39,720 nucleotides of DNA from positions 1-39,720 of IMG/VR virus record IMGVR_UViG_3300047546_002017; one strand, written 5' to 3'. Positions within the stretch are counted from its first letter, which is position 1, and every line of letters begins with the position of its first letter. Below, piece by piece: positions 13,992-21,785 of the stretch. The stretch is from a virus. The notes below the pieces were generated by a model. It saw only the letters and a program-made list of their open reading frames with translations. It ran no database searches and was not told the origin of the DNA. The position numbers and the translations under genes are program-made.

Positions 13992-14900
13992 ATGAACTTT
14001 GACCCTAGTTTTGAAACTGAAGTCACAAAACTTCTTGCCAAGCGCAATATGTTGCCAAAAAAGAAAAACGTTGGCCTTACCGCCTGGCGAGACTATTTTT
14101 TAGCATTTGCGTGGCTAGCTCACTGCCGACACGGTGATGGGTTTGAGATGCTCAGTATTTTGTCTAACGACAAGAACCTTATCACTGGAGAGCAGTTTAA
14201 CTCTAACTTTCGTCGTAAGTTTGAAGAACTGTACCCTGCTCCTCTCAGATCTAATAAAACATGGCAGGCCCTAATGCCTTTGTTGGTGGCCTTTAAAGGA
14301 AAAGGACTCGGCGCCGGCGAACTGTACCTTGCACTAGTTATTCAAGGGTGGACCTTTGAACGTACCGATGGCAAAGGGGACGGTAAAGTTGCCGGAGGCA
14401 TTCGAGAACTCAAAAATAATGGAGCTAGCCTTAAGCCACATGAGGATACACAGCGGCGAATAATCAATGAACTTAATGAAAGAGTTTTTCAAAGCAACCG
14501 TCCCGGACCGCTTAATCCAAATAAAAATAGTCAGGGTCAGAGCTTTGAAAGGTTCATTCGCTGGTTCTCTCAACAGTCTAATAAAAAAGAAATTCTAACC
14601 GAATACTTTACTAACCTCTGGCCTGGTGTTGATACAAAAGCACTGGTCAAAAAACTAGTAGGTATCAAAGACGGGCAAGAGTTTTACAACACAGTCGGTG
14701 CTCATGTTCTAGCTCAATACAAATCCATTGACAAATGGGATAGCTTGGTCGTACTTGACCAAGAAAACATGGTTATGGTTAATATCGCCGACCCTGCCGA
14801 CCCGGCTATTCTTAAGAACGTAAAGTTTAACTGGATGACCCAGCGTGGGGGAGATTCTCAAGCCGTCTGTGACGGATATGTAAATATTGTAATCTATTAA
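13992..14900 (+). CDS. PD-(D/E)XK-like protein paired with Dam
   Basis: 302 residues, basic. In the middle, GLGAGELYLAL (Glu110) followed by GKGDGKVAGGIRELKNNGASLK gives Asp130 and Glu139-x-Lys141. This is the spacing and G-x-x-L-K context of PD-(D/E)XK nuclease cores in phage proteins. It starts after a short leader with GGAG (13981-13984), and its stop is three bases before Dam, so the two are co-expressed early. A restriction-like or host-DNA-cutting function protected by Dam is possible. Fold call moderate, function inferred. Confidence 0.62.
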   Translation: MNFDPSFETEVTKLLAKRNMLPKKKNVGLTAWRDYFLAFAWLAHCRHGDGFEMLSILSNDKNLITGEQFNSNFRRKFEELYPAPLRSNKTWQALMPLLVAFKGKGLGAGELYLALVIQGWTFERTDGKGDGKVAGGIRELKNNGASLKPHEDTQRRIINELNERVFQSNRPGPLNPNKNSQGQSFERFIRWFSQQSNKKEILTEYFTNLWPGVDTKALVKKLVGIKDGQEFYNTVGAHVLAQYKSIDKWDSLVVLDQENMVMVNIADPADPAILKNVKFNWMTQRGGDSQAVCDGYVNIVIY

Positions 14901-14903
14901 AAT

Positions 14904-15863
14904 ATGAAACCACTGTATATTTGGGCCGGGGGCAAGAACAAGATGATACCTAAGTATCAGGCACAGCCCGGCATCCCCTTGTCGGGATATGATACCTACG
15001 TAGAACCATTCTTTGGCGGTGGCGCCATGATGATTCATGTCTACGAAAACAACCCCACGGTCAAGCGTTTTGTAATGAACGATATCAACCCTGAGATTGT
15101 GGGTATCTATCGTGCTATTAAATCTGACCTTGCTAACTTCCTAACACGTATCGACGCCCTGGAGGCACAGTTCCTGCCCTTGGCCAAGGCAGACAGGAAA
15201 ACGTTTTACTACAACCTACGAACAGAGTACACCACAACCTGGACGCAATGGTCTGCCACAGAGGAATCTGCCACACTTTACTTCTTGATGAAGACTGGCT
15301 TCAATGGCATCTGGCAAACCAACTCAACCAGTAATGGACGCTTTGCTACTCCATCAGGTCTTCTAGACCAGACCACTAAGGTCTACGACAAAGACAATGT
15401 CAAGGATTGGCACAAGTTTCTACAAAAGGTTGACATCCACTGTGGTGACTGGAGTGCCTGCACACAAAACATCCAAGGTACAGCCTTTTACTTTATGGAC
15501 CCTCCCTACAGGGATTCGTTTACATCCTACAGTCAAGTGTTTAACGATGCCCAACAACTGGCCTGCTTGGACTTTTGTAAGCAGGCCGACCTTGCTGGCA
15601 ATATTGTGATGTTCTGCAACAGGGACGCAGGGGATAACTTTTTCACCAGCAACCAAGGTCAGCTCAGTCTTTATTACTATGACGTTACCTATACCGCAGG
15701 GCGTCGTAAGCAAAGCAAGGATGAGTCTGGCAACGTGGTTGGACACAAGGCCAAGACAGCCAAGGAAATCCTACTGGTTAGCCCCAGTGTAAACTGCCCC
15801 ATAATAGTGCTGAAAAAACAGGCAAAAACCCGGCCAAAACTAGACCTTTTTGAAGTAGTATAA
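14904..15863 (+). CDS. dam: DNA adenine N6-methyltransferase
   Basis: 319 residues, D12 class. IWAGGK (6-11) opens the protein, VEPFFGGGAM (33-42) is the S-adenosylmethionine loop, NDIN (59-62) follows, and DPPY (199-202) is the catalytic motif. TGFNGIWQTNSTSNGRF fits the target-recognition side, as in T4 and E. coli Dam, so GATC is the likely site. Methylation may protect phage DNA from host nucleases or from the neighbouring nuclease-like protein. Confidence 0.93.
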   Translation: MKPLYIWAGGKNKMIPKYQAQPGIPLSGYDTYVEPFFGGGAMMIHVYENNPTVKRFVMNDINPEIVGIYRAIKSDLANFLTRIDALEAQFLPLAKADRKTFYYNLRTEYTTTWTQWSATEESATLYFLMKTGFNGIWQTNSTSNGRFATPSGLLDQTTKVYDKDNVKDWHKFLQKVDIHCGDWSACTQNIQGTAFYFMDPPYRDSFTSYSQVFNDAQQLACLDFCKQADLAGNIVMFCNRDAGDNFFTSNQGQLSLYYYDVTYTAGRRKQSKDESGNVVGHKAKTAKEILLVSPSVNCPIIVLKKQAKTRPKLDLFEVV

Positions 15864-15877
15864 AGTACTACTTTTTT
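15853..15877 (+). terminator. intrinsic terminator over the dam stop
   Basis: AAGTAGTA (15853-15860), loop containing the stop codon, TACTACTT (15866-15873) and T tract. Confidence 0.8.
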
Positions 15878-15914
15878 GTTGCAAAAATACCACAAAAATA
15901 CCCCAAAAAAGTGG

Positions 15915-15943
15915 TTGACCAACCTGCCCGTTTTTGCTATAAT
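15915..15943 (+). promoter_or_regulatory. sigma70-type promoter
   Basis: TTGACC 15915-15920, 17 bases, TATAAT 15938-15943, with A-rich sequence upstream. The predicted start 15950 is an ATG in frame with the annotated gene. Confidence 0.87.
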
Positions 15944-15973
15944 ATACACATGTTAAGCAAAAAGGAGTTGGAA

Positions 15974-16234
15974 ATGACAGCAACACTAAACGGTCTTACT
16001 ACCAAAGAAATCAACCAAGTTCGCATGTACGGTTGTACAGAAGCCGAACTCCGTGCTAACATTGAGTCCAGCATTACTTTCAAGTTCACCGGCGCCGCAA
16101 TGGTTGCCGCCAGCATGATGAGCGATGCCCAAGAACTGCTGTCTATGAGCGGCAGTGAAGCCACTCGCGAGCAGGTTCGCCAGATGCTTAACCAAGCCAA
16201 GTTTGCACTCTTCGAATACGTTGTCACTGAATAA
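15974..16234 (+). CDS. small hypothetical protein, two possible starts
   Basis: 86 residues from ATG 15974, which has AAAGGAG at 15961-15967. An in-frame ATG at 15950 lies exactly at the predicted transcript start and would add MLSKKELE. Ala/Met-rich helices (FTGAAMVAASMMSDAQELL) suggest a compact helical protein. First gene of an operon reaching 19909. Function unknown. Confidence 0.75.
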   Translation: MTATLNGLTTKEINQVRMYGCTEAELRANIESSITFKFTGAAMVAASMMSDAQELLSMSGSEATREQVRQMLNQAKFALFEYVVTE

Positions 16235-16249
16235 TCCAAGGAGCCTAGC

Positions 16250-16525
16250 ATGAACATCAAAGATATCAACTCTGCTATCATCTCTGGTCTTTACACCAAT
16301 GATGACCTTAACTCGATTGCCAATGCCATTAAGTTTGCCCGTGGCCAACTTGCAAAGCAAAACGCTCGCACCTTTTGGAATGGCGACCGTGTTAAGTTTA
16401 CGTCCAACCGCAATGGTGTTACCTATACTGGCACTGTAGAAAAAATCAAGCTCAAGTACGCCCTGGTTCGTACTGGCACCTCCCGTTTTAACGTTCCCCT
16501 GGCAATGCTGGAGTCCGCAGAATGA
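16250..16525 (+). CDS. small protein with SH3-like C-terminal part
   Basis: 91 residues. The N-terminus is helical (INSAIISGLYTNDDLNSIANAIKFAR); the C-terminus WNGDRVKFTSNRNGVTYTGTVEKI looks like a KOW/SH3-type strand pair (G-D-x-V-x-F ... G-T-V). Ribosome site AAGGAG at 16238-16243. It may bind RNA or protein. Confidence 0.75.
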   Translation: MNIKDINSAIISGLYTNDDLNSIANAIKFARGQLAKQNARTFWNGDRVKFTSNRNGVTYTGTVEKIKLKYALVRTGTSRFNVPLAMLESAE

Positions 16526-16722
16526 ACACACGAATCCGAACACTGTTAGCCAAGTTCAAAGAAACTGAATCAACACACCGCGGTGCTGAATGTTTGGCTG
16601 GTCTTGATGAGATTGAAAAGTTCGCCGAGTTGATTGTTCGGGAATGTGCCCAAGTAGCAAGTGACTATGATGGTGCTCATTATGTTGGTGATGCGATTGA
16701 ACAACACTTTGGAGTTATGTGA
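16522..16722 (+). CDS. tandem paralogue 1 (KFAELIVxE family)
   Basis: 66 residues, first of four consecutive paralogues. The family shares an N-terminal MN-x-R-I-x-x-L, the central EKFAELIVREC and a C-terminal HFGV(E). This is the shortest copy. ATGA overlap with the upstream gene. Small helical phage family of unknown role. Confidence 0.78.
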   Translation: MNTRIRTLLAKFKETESTHRGAECLAGLDEIEKFAELIVRECAQVASDYDGAHYVGDAIEQHFGVM

Positions 16723-17003
16723 TGAACCAACGATTAGTTGAACTGATGAAACAAGCGACAGTCCGCGAAGCACATTACCCGGCGGGCAACGATGGTCATC
16801 CAGAATACACATCTTATGTGAGTCAAGAAAAGTTCGCCGAGTTGATGATTGTTGAATTCACCGAAACTGTCAAGCAAACCGCTATCTTGGTTGCTCAAAC
16901 TGCCTACAATGACGGCGAAGACGCAGTGTCTGTCCAAAAGCGAGTTGACGGTGCTTTGCGTGTGTTGGAAGTCTTGCGTAAGCGTTTGGGAGTCGAATCG
17001 TGA
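16722..17003 (+). CDS. tandem paralogue 2
   Basis: 93 residues from ATG 16722 (TGATG overlap; ribosome site GGAG 16711-16714). EKFAELMIVEF replaces the usual core, and the end is RLGVES. It carries a ~25-residue longer C-terminal helix than copy 1. Divergence between copies shows the duplications are old. Confidence 0.78.
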   Translation: MNQRLVELMKQATVREAHYPAGNDGHPEYTSYVSQEKFAELMIVEFTETVKQTAILVAQTAYNDGEDAVSVQKRVDGALRVLEVLRKRLGVES

Positions 17004-17263
17004 ACGAACGAATTTACGAACTTCGGTGCAAGGCACAAGAGTTAGCGGCCGAAGCTTTTCCTGGAAAGATTCCATTTGACCCCAATCCCAATCCAATCCT
17101 GTGGGACAGAATTCATATAAGTTATGAAAAGTTTGCCGAGTTGATTGTCCAACGAACATTGGCGATTGTGGAAGCACACACTGAGATTTTTCAAAGTGCC
17201 GAAGCACGGGCCATGGTTGAACATATCAAACATTCTGTAAAAACTGATTTTGGAGTTGAATGA
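17000..17263 (+). CDS. tandem paralogue 3
   Basis: 87 residues from GTG 17000 in a GTGA overlap. MNERIYEL start, EKFAELIVQRT core, TDFGVE end. An insertion rich in Pro/Asn (FDPNPNPILWDR) lies between start and core. Confidence 0.78.
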   Translation: MNERIYELRCKAQELAAEAFPGKIPFDPNPNPILWDRIHISYEKFAELIVQRTLAIVEAHTEIFQSAEARAMVEHIKHSVKTDFGVE

Positions 17264-17490
17264 TGAATGAACGTATTCAAGAACTGGCCGATTTAGCCGA
17301 GGACTATGCCGACGGCATCGTTGACCAAGGCGGCGAGTTCCACCCCGCATACACAGAAAAACTCGCTGAGTTGATTGTGCGGGAATGTATTGACAAAGTG
17401 GACATTAAAAATGAGTTGGTGAGCGAAGTAGTCTTTCAGACACTGGAGTTGGCCAAACGACGGATCAGAAAACATTTTGAGGTTGAGTAA
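17263..17490 (+). CDS. tandem paralogue 4
   Basis: 75 residues from ATG 17263 (TGATG); ATG 17260 is the alternative but is too close to GGAG 17252-17255. MNERIQEL start, EKLAELIVREC core, KHFEVE end. Confidence 0.78.
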   Translation: MNERIQELADLAEDYADGIVDQGGEFHPAYTEKLAELIVRECIDKVDIKNELVSEVVFQTLELAKRRIRKHFEVE

Positions 17491-17636
17491 TGGGGCTCTA
17501 CGACTTTTGGTGGAATACCGTCCAGGAAGGCAAGCTCCAGGAACTTGAAGACCGCATAAAAGCTCTAGAAGAACAAAACAAAATCCTATACGACTGGGTA
17601 CAGTACTTTAAACAACAGCTCGAGACTAAAGAATGA
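17490..17636 (+). CDS. small coiled-coil protein
   Basis: 48 residues starting on the last base of the upstream stop (TAATG). MGLYDFWWNTVQEGKLQELE, then a leucine-heptad helix (LEDRIKALEEQNKILYDW). The aromatic N-terminus and coiled coil suggest an oligomer or membrane-proximal adaptor. Too short for routine gene calling but well packed: it overlaps the next start by four bases. Confidence 0.72.
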   Translation: MGLYDFWWNTVQEGKLQELEDRIKALEEQNKILYDWVQYFKQQLETKE

Positions 17637-18388
17637 AATACCTTGCTCTCCTAACAGCCTTGTTGGTAGGGTGCTCTACAGCACAGACTAACAGCAACGT
17701 TGATCCAGCTACTGTACCGGGGCCCATCGAGCGGGTAGAAGTTATCCCTGCGGAAAAACTACGCTATGAGTTTTTCCACAACAACCGTCCAGCCCCTACT
17801 GTAATGTTGGGACACGGTTGCGCTGGTATTGTTGGTATTCAAACCAAGGACTATGTCAATGACCTGCTACGCTGGGGATTCAATGTGGTTGTGGTAGACA
17901 GTTGGACTCCGCGAGGTATTCGAACCGTTTGTAAAGAATCTTTGCCTTACTATCATCCTCCCTCACGTATGCAGGAGTTCTACGACATCGCAGAAATTGT
18001 TAAAAAGAATCCTTATCACAATGGTAAGTTTGGTTACATTGGTTGGAGCCACGGCGGCAGTCTTGGACTTAGTCTAGCCGGAAAAGGTCAAGTGTTCAAT
18101 GCTGTGGTCAGCTACTATCCAGGATGCGGACCACGGGCCATGCCTAGTCGTAGCATGAGAGTTCCTACTCTAATGCACCTAGCAGAAAAAGATACCTGGA
18201 CTCCAATCAAGTATTGTAACAACATTGATGGCAACGTTATAAAAATGATTCACCCAGACTCTGTACACGCCTTTGATATTCGTGCCCCTTACAGAGTTTA
18301 TATGGGCGAGGTCTTGGAATACAACGAACAGGCCGATCGACTTGCCCGAGAAGCCACACACAGATTCCTCAAGGAGTTTTTACAATGA
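17633..18388 (+). CDS. alpha/beta-hydrolase lipoprotein (dienelactone-hydrolase-like)
   Basis: 251 residues. The lipobox LVGC (Cys14) marks a lipoprotein. The hydrolase fold follows: LGHGCAG oxyanion region (59-65), GWSHGG with nucleophile Ser139, Asp187 (EKDTW) and His212 (SVHAFD). A complete triad with the order of dienelactone hydrolases is visible. Anchored at the envelope of a Gram-negative host, it could hydrolyse an ester in lipid, capsule or peptidoglycan, or alter the cell surface against superinfection. Unusual cargo for an early phage operon. Confidence 0.84.
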   Translation: MKYLALLTALLVGCSTAQTNSNVDPATVPGPIERVEVIPAEKLRYEFFHNNRPAPTVMLGHGCAGIVGIQTKDYVNDLLRWGFNVVVVDSWTPRGIRTVCKESLPYYHPPSRMQEFYDIAEIVKKNPYHNGKFGYIGWSHGGSLGLSLAGKGQVFNAVVSYYPGCGPRAMPSRSMRVPTLMHLAEKDTWTPIKYCNNIDGNVIKMIHPDSVHAFDIRAPYRVYMGEVLEYNEQADRLAREATHRFLKEFLQ

Positions 18389-18699
18389 ATCGTTTTCGTC
18401 CCAGAGAAATCAGCGTACTCGAACGTCTACACAACAACCGTAGACTAGGCTTTAGGGAATACATTGCCTACAACTGGCAAATTCGTAGTGACTGGTGGCC
18501 TGCTGGTTATAAACTAAACCATCGCACAATCGCTCAACAGTTTCGGGTACTACATTACCTATCAGCTCATTCGCCCAAGCCCGTCCAACAACGTTGGCGC
18601 ACCGCGGCAAAGGCATTTGAAGCACGTTACTTTGGACGCCCTGGTTCCAAGGCCAGTGTAAGATTCCTTAATGAGCACACTGCACACCGATGGCTATGA
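18385..18699 (+). CDS. basic hypothetical protein
   Basis: 104 residues, very rich in Arg, His, Trp and Tyr (FRPREISVLERLHNNRRLGF, YNWQIRSDWWPAGYKLNHR). ATGA overlap with the lipoprotein gene. It probably binds nucleic acid or phosphate-rich surfaces. No family recognised. Confidence 0.72.
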   Translation: MNRFRPREISVLERLHNNRRLGFREYIAYNWQIRSDWWPAGYKLNHRTIAQQFRVLHYLSAHSPKPVQQRWRTAAKAFEARYFGRPGSKASVRFLNEHTAHRWL

Positions 18700-18992
18700 G
18701 TAATAATACAAACTACTTTGAAAAGATCGGTTACCGACCCAGGTACGAGATTGGCGACCGTGTGTTTGGACATTACCAAAAAATCCCCTTTGTTGGAAGT
18801 GTGGGAAATGACCGACAAATCAACGATTCCGGACCCGAGGTAACCATTCATTTGGACTTGCCCATCAAGACCAAAGACAAGATTTATAGTATAATCGTAG
18901 TTAAGCACAAAGACATTAGGAGGTTAGTTGAACATGAGCAAGAAACTACTGGGTTACGACGAAACTCTAAGAGAGGTCAACGGGGAGTTTGA
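18696..18992 (+). CDS. SH3-like conserved phage protein
   Basis: 98 residues from ATG 18696 (ATGA overlap). YEIGDRVFGHYQKIPFVGSVGND, then GPEVTIHLDLPIK and YSIIVVKHKDIRRL, is a small-barrel family seen in many phages. The final ~20 residues overlap the next gene by 59 bases in another frame, so the C-terminus (RRNSKRGQRGV) may be a late extension. Confidence 0.77.
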   Translation: MSNNTNYFEKIGYRPRYEIGDRVFGHYQKIPFVGSVGNDRQINDSGPEVTIHLDLPIKTKDKIYSIIVVKHKDIRRLVEHEQETTGLRRNSKRGQRGV

Positions 18993-19203
18993 CTATGAGG
19001 GTCGTAGCTACCAGTTCGAACCAATCTACGAAATAGGACCTGGCTATATTGTTACCGCCTCCTTTAGGCTTTGTCGCGAATGTAATGGCGTGATCAGTAG
19101 CATGGGCGGACCTGGCTACAGATCTGTTTGTTTAAAATGCTACCCTGTGCTCAAAACCAGAGACTTTGCAGAAGGACACGAACATGAAATGCTCCAGCGA
19201 TAA
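18934..19203 (+). CDS. zinc-ribbon small protein
   Basis: 89 residues from ATG 18934, with AGGAGG at 18918-18923. LCRECNG and VCLKC form a Cys-x2-Cys ... Cys-x2-Cys zinc ribbon in the second half. It may bind nucleic acid. It overlaps both neighbours. Confidence 0.74.
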   Translation: MSKKLLGYDETLREVNGEFDYEGRSYQFEPIYEIGPGYIVTASFRLCRECNGVISSMGGPGYRSVCLKCYPVLKTRDFAEGHEHEMLQR

Positions 19204-19384
19204 AACACAAGTCAGCATCAGTGGCTGGGCCATGTTCTGGGTGTTTATGATCATATATTTCTTTGTGGACACCTTGTTGTTCACCCGGGGCTATGATACT
19301 TTTTACTGGGGTCATATCACCGTAGAAGAAAAACAGATACAACGACTTAAAGTAGAGCAGCTACGAAAGGAAACAGAAAAATGA
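19184..19384 (+). CDS. single-pass membrane protein
   Basis: 66 residues. One membrane helix (WAMFWVFMIIYFFVDTLLF) at about 15-33, then a charged, helical tail (VEEKQIQRLKVEQLRKETEK). The start overlaps the previous gene by 20 bases. Role unknown; a spanin- or inhibitor-like membrane function is possible. Confidence 0.74.
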   Translation: MKCSSDKTQVSISGWAMFWVFMIIYFFVDTLLFTRGYDTFYWGHITVEEKQIQRLKVEQLRKETEK

Positions 19385-19635
19385 TAGAAATGCGTTGGAT
19401 TGTAGAGGAGCGTGAGCAGCCTATTCCCCCAGCTGATTTAATGAACTGGCCCTTAGGTAAACCTTACCCTGTGCATATTGTTAGCATCAAAAAACTACAG
19501 TACCGTCAAAAGATTGACGTCACTGTTCGTGCTGGTATATGGCCTGCAGATGATATTGTTCGCACTGCTAACTATCAGTGGAGCGAATGGAAAGACGTTC
19601 CCGAAGTTGTTGAACGTGATATGGGATGCCCTTAA
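19381..19635 (+). CDS. hypothetical protein
   Basis: 84 residues in ATGA overlap. MIEMRWIVEEREQPIPP, then YPVHIVSIKKLQYRQKIDVTVRAG, suggests a beta-rich domain. No family recognised. Confidence 0.72.
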   Translation: MIEMRWIVEEREQPIPPADLMNWPLGKPYPVHIVSIKKLQYRQKIDVTVRAGIWPADDIVRTANYQWSEWKDVPEVVERDMGCP

Positions 19636-19636
19636 A

Positions 19637-19909
19637 ATGACTCAAACCTACTACAAAATCCAAAAGAAGTCCGACCCCGACTTATACATCAAGGGCACGC
19701 CTGTGTACCACAGCTATGATAAGAGTGGTCGTGTGTTCCAAACCATTGGAGCACTGAGGACCTTTTTGTCTAATATCTTGAATAATACCTATCAAAAGGC
19801 CGACATTGATGACTGGCAAATCGTTGAGTATGAAATGAAGATCCGGGATACCAAGCAGGTGCACGAAGTGATCAAGCCTGAAAAGCTTGTGGCCATGCTG
19901 AAGAAATAA
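19637..19909 (+). CDS. conserved small phage protein
   Basis: 90 residues from ATG 19637, one base after the upstream stop. YYKIQKKSDPDLYIKGTP, GRVFQTIGALRTFLSNIL and DWQIVEYEM form a mixed fold found in phage early regions. Last gene of the operon, closed by a terminator. Confidence 0.76.
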   Translation: MTQTYYKIQKKSDPDLYIKGTPVYHSYDKSGRVFQTIGALRTFLSNILNNTYQKADIDDWQIVEYEMKIRDTKQVHEVIKPEKLVAMLKK

Positions 19910-19937
19910 CCCTACATTAGTCATAGGGTTAGTTTTC
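19907..19937 (+). terminator. intrinsic terminator
   Basis: TAACCCTA (19907-19914) pairs with TAGGGTTA (19924-19931), followed by a T-rich tract; the left arm contains the stop codon. Confidence 0.75.
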
Positions 19938-19947
19938 CTTTTTGGAC

Positions 19948-19982
19948 TAAATATTTTACAGTCACGGGTGTGACTGTAAAAT
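19948..19982 (+). promoter_or_regulatory. late promoter followed by 5-prime hairpin
   Basis: TAAATA 19948-19953. A perfect 13-bp inverted repeat (19953-19965 with 19970-19982, loop GGGT) lies at the predicted transcript start, so the mRNA may begin with a stable hairpin, as in long-lived phage messages. Confidence 0.65.
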
Positions 19983-20007
19983 GTAAACATAATAAAGGAA
20001 AAATAAA

Positions 20008-20301
20008 ATGGCATACGTAGTTAAATCCGTTACCGTCAAGCCAGCCGGAGTACAATGGTTCGGCCAAGCTAACCCAGTTGCAAACCAGCGTTTCATCGCT
20101 TGGGCAAGATCACAATCAGGTGTTCTTTCCGCTATTGGTCGTCCAACAGACCCAAACACATTTGAAGCAACCACAGTATTTGCTGACAAGGCTGCTTACG
20201 ATGCTTTCACAGCCGCAGCCGCATCTAATGCAGACGCTCAAGCTAGACAAGCATACGCAAATGCATCAGGTTTCCAAACAACAGTCACCATTATGGAATA
20301 A
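20008..20301 (+). CDS. small late protein, paralogue A
   Basis: 97 residues, Ala-rich, no Cys. WFGQANPVANQRFIAWARSQSGVL and AAASNADAQARQAYAN are shared with the next gene. Ribosome site AAAGGAAA at 19993-20000. The leader hairpin and late promoter suggest a highly made virion or decoration protein. The F-strand-helix pattern also resembles small dimeric alpha/beta barrels, but this is speculative. Confidence 0.78.
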   Translation: MAYVVKSVTVKPAGVQWFGQANPVANQRFIAWARSQSGVLSAIGRPTDPNTFEATTVFADKAAYDAFTAAAASNADAQARQAYANASGFQTTVTIME

Positions 20302-20310
20302 GGACCAGTC

Positions 20311-20622
20311 ATGGCTTTTATTCTGTCTCGATTAGTGTACCAACCAGTGTACCAACCAGGTCAAGGAGCTACACAGTTCTTTAATCAGGCTAATCCTGAG
20401 GCTGCGGCTCGACTAAATGCATGGACATTGAGTCAGCCCGGAGTACTAGGATCTGATACTTATGGTCTCACACTAAGATCACAAGTTGGACACATCATGT
20501 TTGATACCATGGAGCACCTAAATGCTTATCGTACCGCGGCACAATCAAATGCCGACTATCAGGCACGAGACGCATACGCCCAACTACATAACTTTGTGGT
20601 TGAAGAATCCGTAACTTCCTAA
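20311..20622 (+). CDS. small late protein, paralogue B
   Basis: 103 residues. FFNQANPEAAARLNAWTLSQPGVL and AAQSNADYQARDAYAQ align with the upstream protein, so the pair arose by duplication. Nine bases separate the genes, and a terminator follows. Likely a virion-associated pair forming a hetero-oligomer. Confidence 0.78.
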   Translation: MAFILSRLVYQPVYQPGQGATQFFNQANPEAAARLNAWTLSQPGVLGSDTYGLTLRSQVGHIMFDTMEHLNAYRTAAQSNADYQARDAYAQLHNFVVEESVTS

Positions 20623-20636
20623 ACTGAGAAGTTATC

Positions 20637-20660
20637 AAAAAGGGTCTTCGGGCCCTTTTT
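20637..20660 (+). terminator. intrinsic terminator
   Basis: AAAAAGGG (20637-20644), loop TCTTCGGG-type, CCCTTTTT (20653-20660). Confidence 0.85.
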
Positions 20661-20673
20661 ATTTGGCTAAATT

Positions 20674-20696
20674 TTCTACCACTAAATACGTAGAAA
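20674..20696 (+). promoter_or_regulatory. late promoter inside an inverted repeat
   Basis: TAAATA 20683-20688 is flanked by TTTCTAC (20674-20680) and GTAGAAA (20690-20696). The symmetric flanks could be an operator for a late regulator. Confidence 0.6.
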
Positions 20697-20712
20697 CGAA
20701 GGACTCTCTATT

Positions 20713-21168
20713 ATGGTATTAGGAAGCTTTACCAGTGACAAAGGACACGATATTGTTGTCAACTTGATCAAGCCAGAAGAATCACCGGCCGAAGTTACTA
20801 GCTTTTTTCTTGTTAAATGGGCCGAACTAGTACAGAACGGACACGCTAGCGAATCCTATTTTCCAAGTCTAAGACCCCTGGCGTCAAGAATACTCTACGT
20901 CACAGTCAATGGAGAGCTAGCCGGACATATTGTATTTGAGTGGAGTACTCCAGTAGAATGTTTTATCATACTTACTGCTGTTGATCAAAAGTTTCGTAGA
21001 CACGGTCTTTACAAGTTGATGCATCGATACTATGATGCACATATCAAGTCACAGGGCGCCAAGCGTTCAAAAAGTCAACTGCATGTGACCAACGAAGCTA
21101 TTATTGCCGCAGCCGAACAGGATGGTTACCGCAAAGAGTACTATAGAATGATTAAGGAATATGAATGA
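20713..21168 (+). CDS. GNAT-family acetyltransferase
   Basis: 151 residues. ILYVTVNGELAGHIVFEW gives strands 2-4, and VDQKFRRHGLYKLMHRYY the acetyl-CoA loop (Q-x-x-R-x-x-G-x pattern). It starts a three-gene late operon with a hypothetical protein and a PP-loop enzyme (4-base and 1-base overlaps), so the three probably modify the same substrate (protein, nucleotide or RNA). Confidence 0.8.
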   Translation: MVLGSFTSDKGHDIVVNLIKPEESPAEVTSFFLVKWAELVQNGHASESYFPSLRPLASRILYVTVNGELAGHIVFEWSTPVECFIILTAVDQKFRRHGLYKLMHRYYDAHIKSQGAKRSKSQLHVTNEAIIAAAEQDGYRKEYYRMIKEYE

Positions 21169-21785
21169 TCTGCTTTGTCTATGATTCGACCAACGAAGGC
21201 ATCATATGGCTTGGAAGAAAACTTGCAGTAGCTAACAAAATAAAAGAAGGCATTTTGGACACTGAAATGTCTTTTTTAGCCGAAGGTCATCCTTCTTACA
21301 ATGCACTATCTGCCATTGACATTAGGTCGGCACACTATCAATGGAATGTTAAACAGGTTGCCCCATTGGCCATGCCCGACACAGCCATTAATAGTTTTTA
21401 CCTAGAAAAGAAACGTTTAGCCGGCCTGCGTTCAAGGATCTTTCCTGCGCTCTATAACATCAGTCATTGGGCCAACAGAAAAAACTTTGTCTCCCCTGTA
21501 GCTGGCATTGAAAACGATCTGCAGATTGCCCTAGATGAGTGCCGCCCTGATCAAGGAGAATACAGTTTTTCCATTAATGAGTACGCACTAACCACAGGCA
21601 TTCCTGTCGCCGAAGCTTACAAAGAACTCAAGTTTAAAGTAGATGGTATGCGTACACAGCGCATCAGAGTCTACAGCCAGTTTGAATACTTTAGTCACAA
21701 GATTAATACCACTACCACTGCTGATGGCATGAACGCTATCTACAACGAAATGATGAAAAAGTTTGTCAAGGATACCCTACTCTGA
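21165..21785 (+). CDS. hypothetical protein of modification operon
   Basis: 206 residues, ATGA overlap with the acetyltransferase and sharing one base with the next gene. An aromatic-rich N-terminus (ICFVYDSTNEGIIWLGRKLA) and helical C-terminus (IYNEMMKKFVKDTLL). No motif recognised. Context suggests a substrate or partner for its enzymatic neighbours. Confidence 0.74.
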   Translation: MICFVYDSTNEGIIWLGRKLAVANKIKEGILDTEMSFLAEGHPSYNALSAIDIRSAHYQWNVKQVAPLAMPDTAINSFYLEKKRLAGLRSRIFPALYNISHWANRKNFVSPVAGIENDLQIALDECRPDQGEYSFSINEYALTTGIPVAEAYKELKFKVDGMRTQRIRVYSQFEYFSHKINTTTTADGMNAIYNEMMKKFVKDTLL

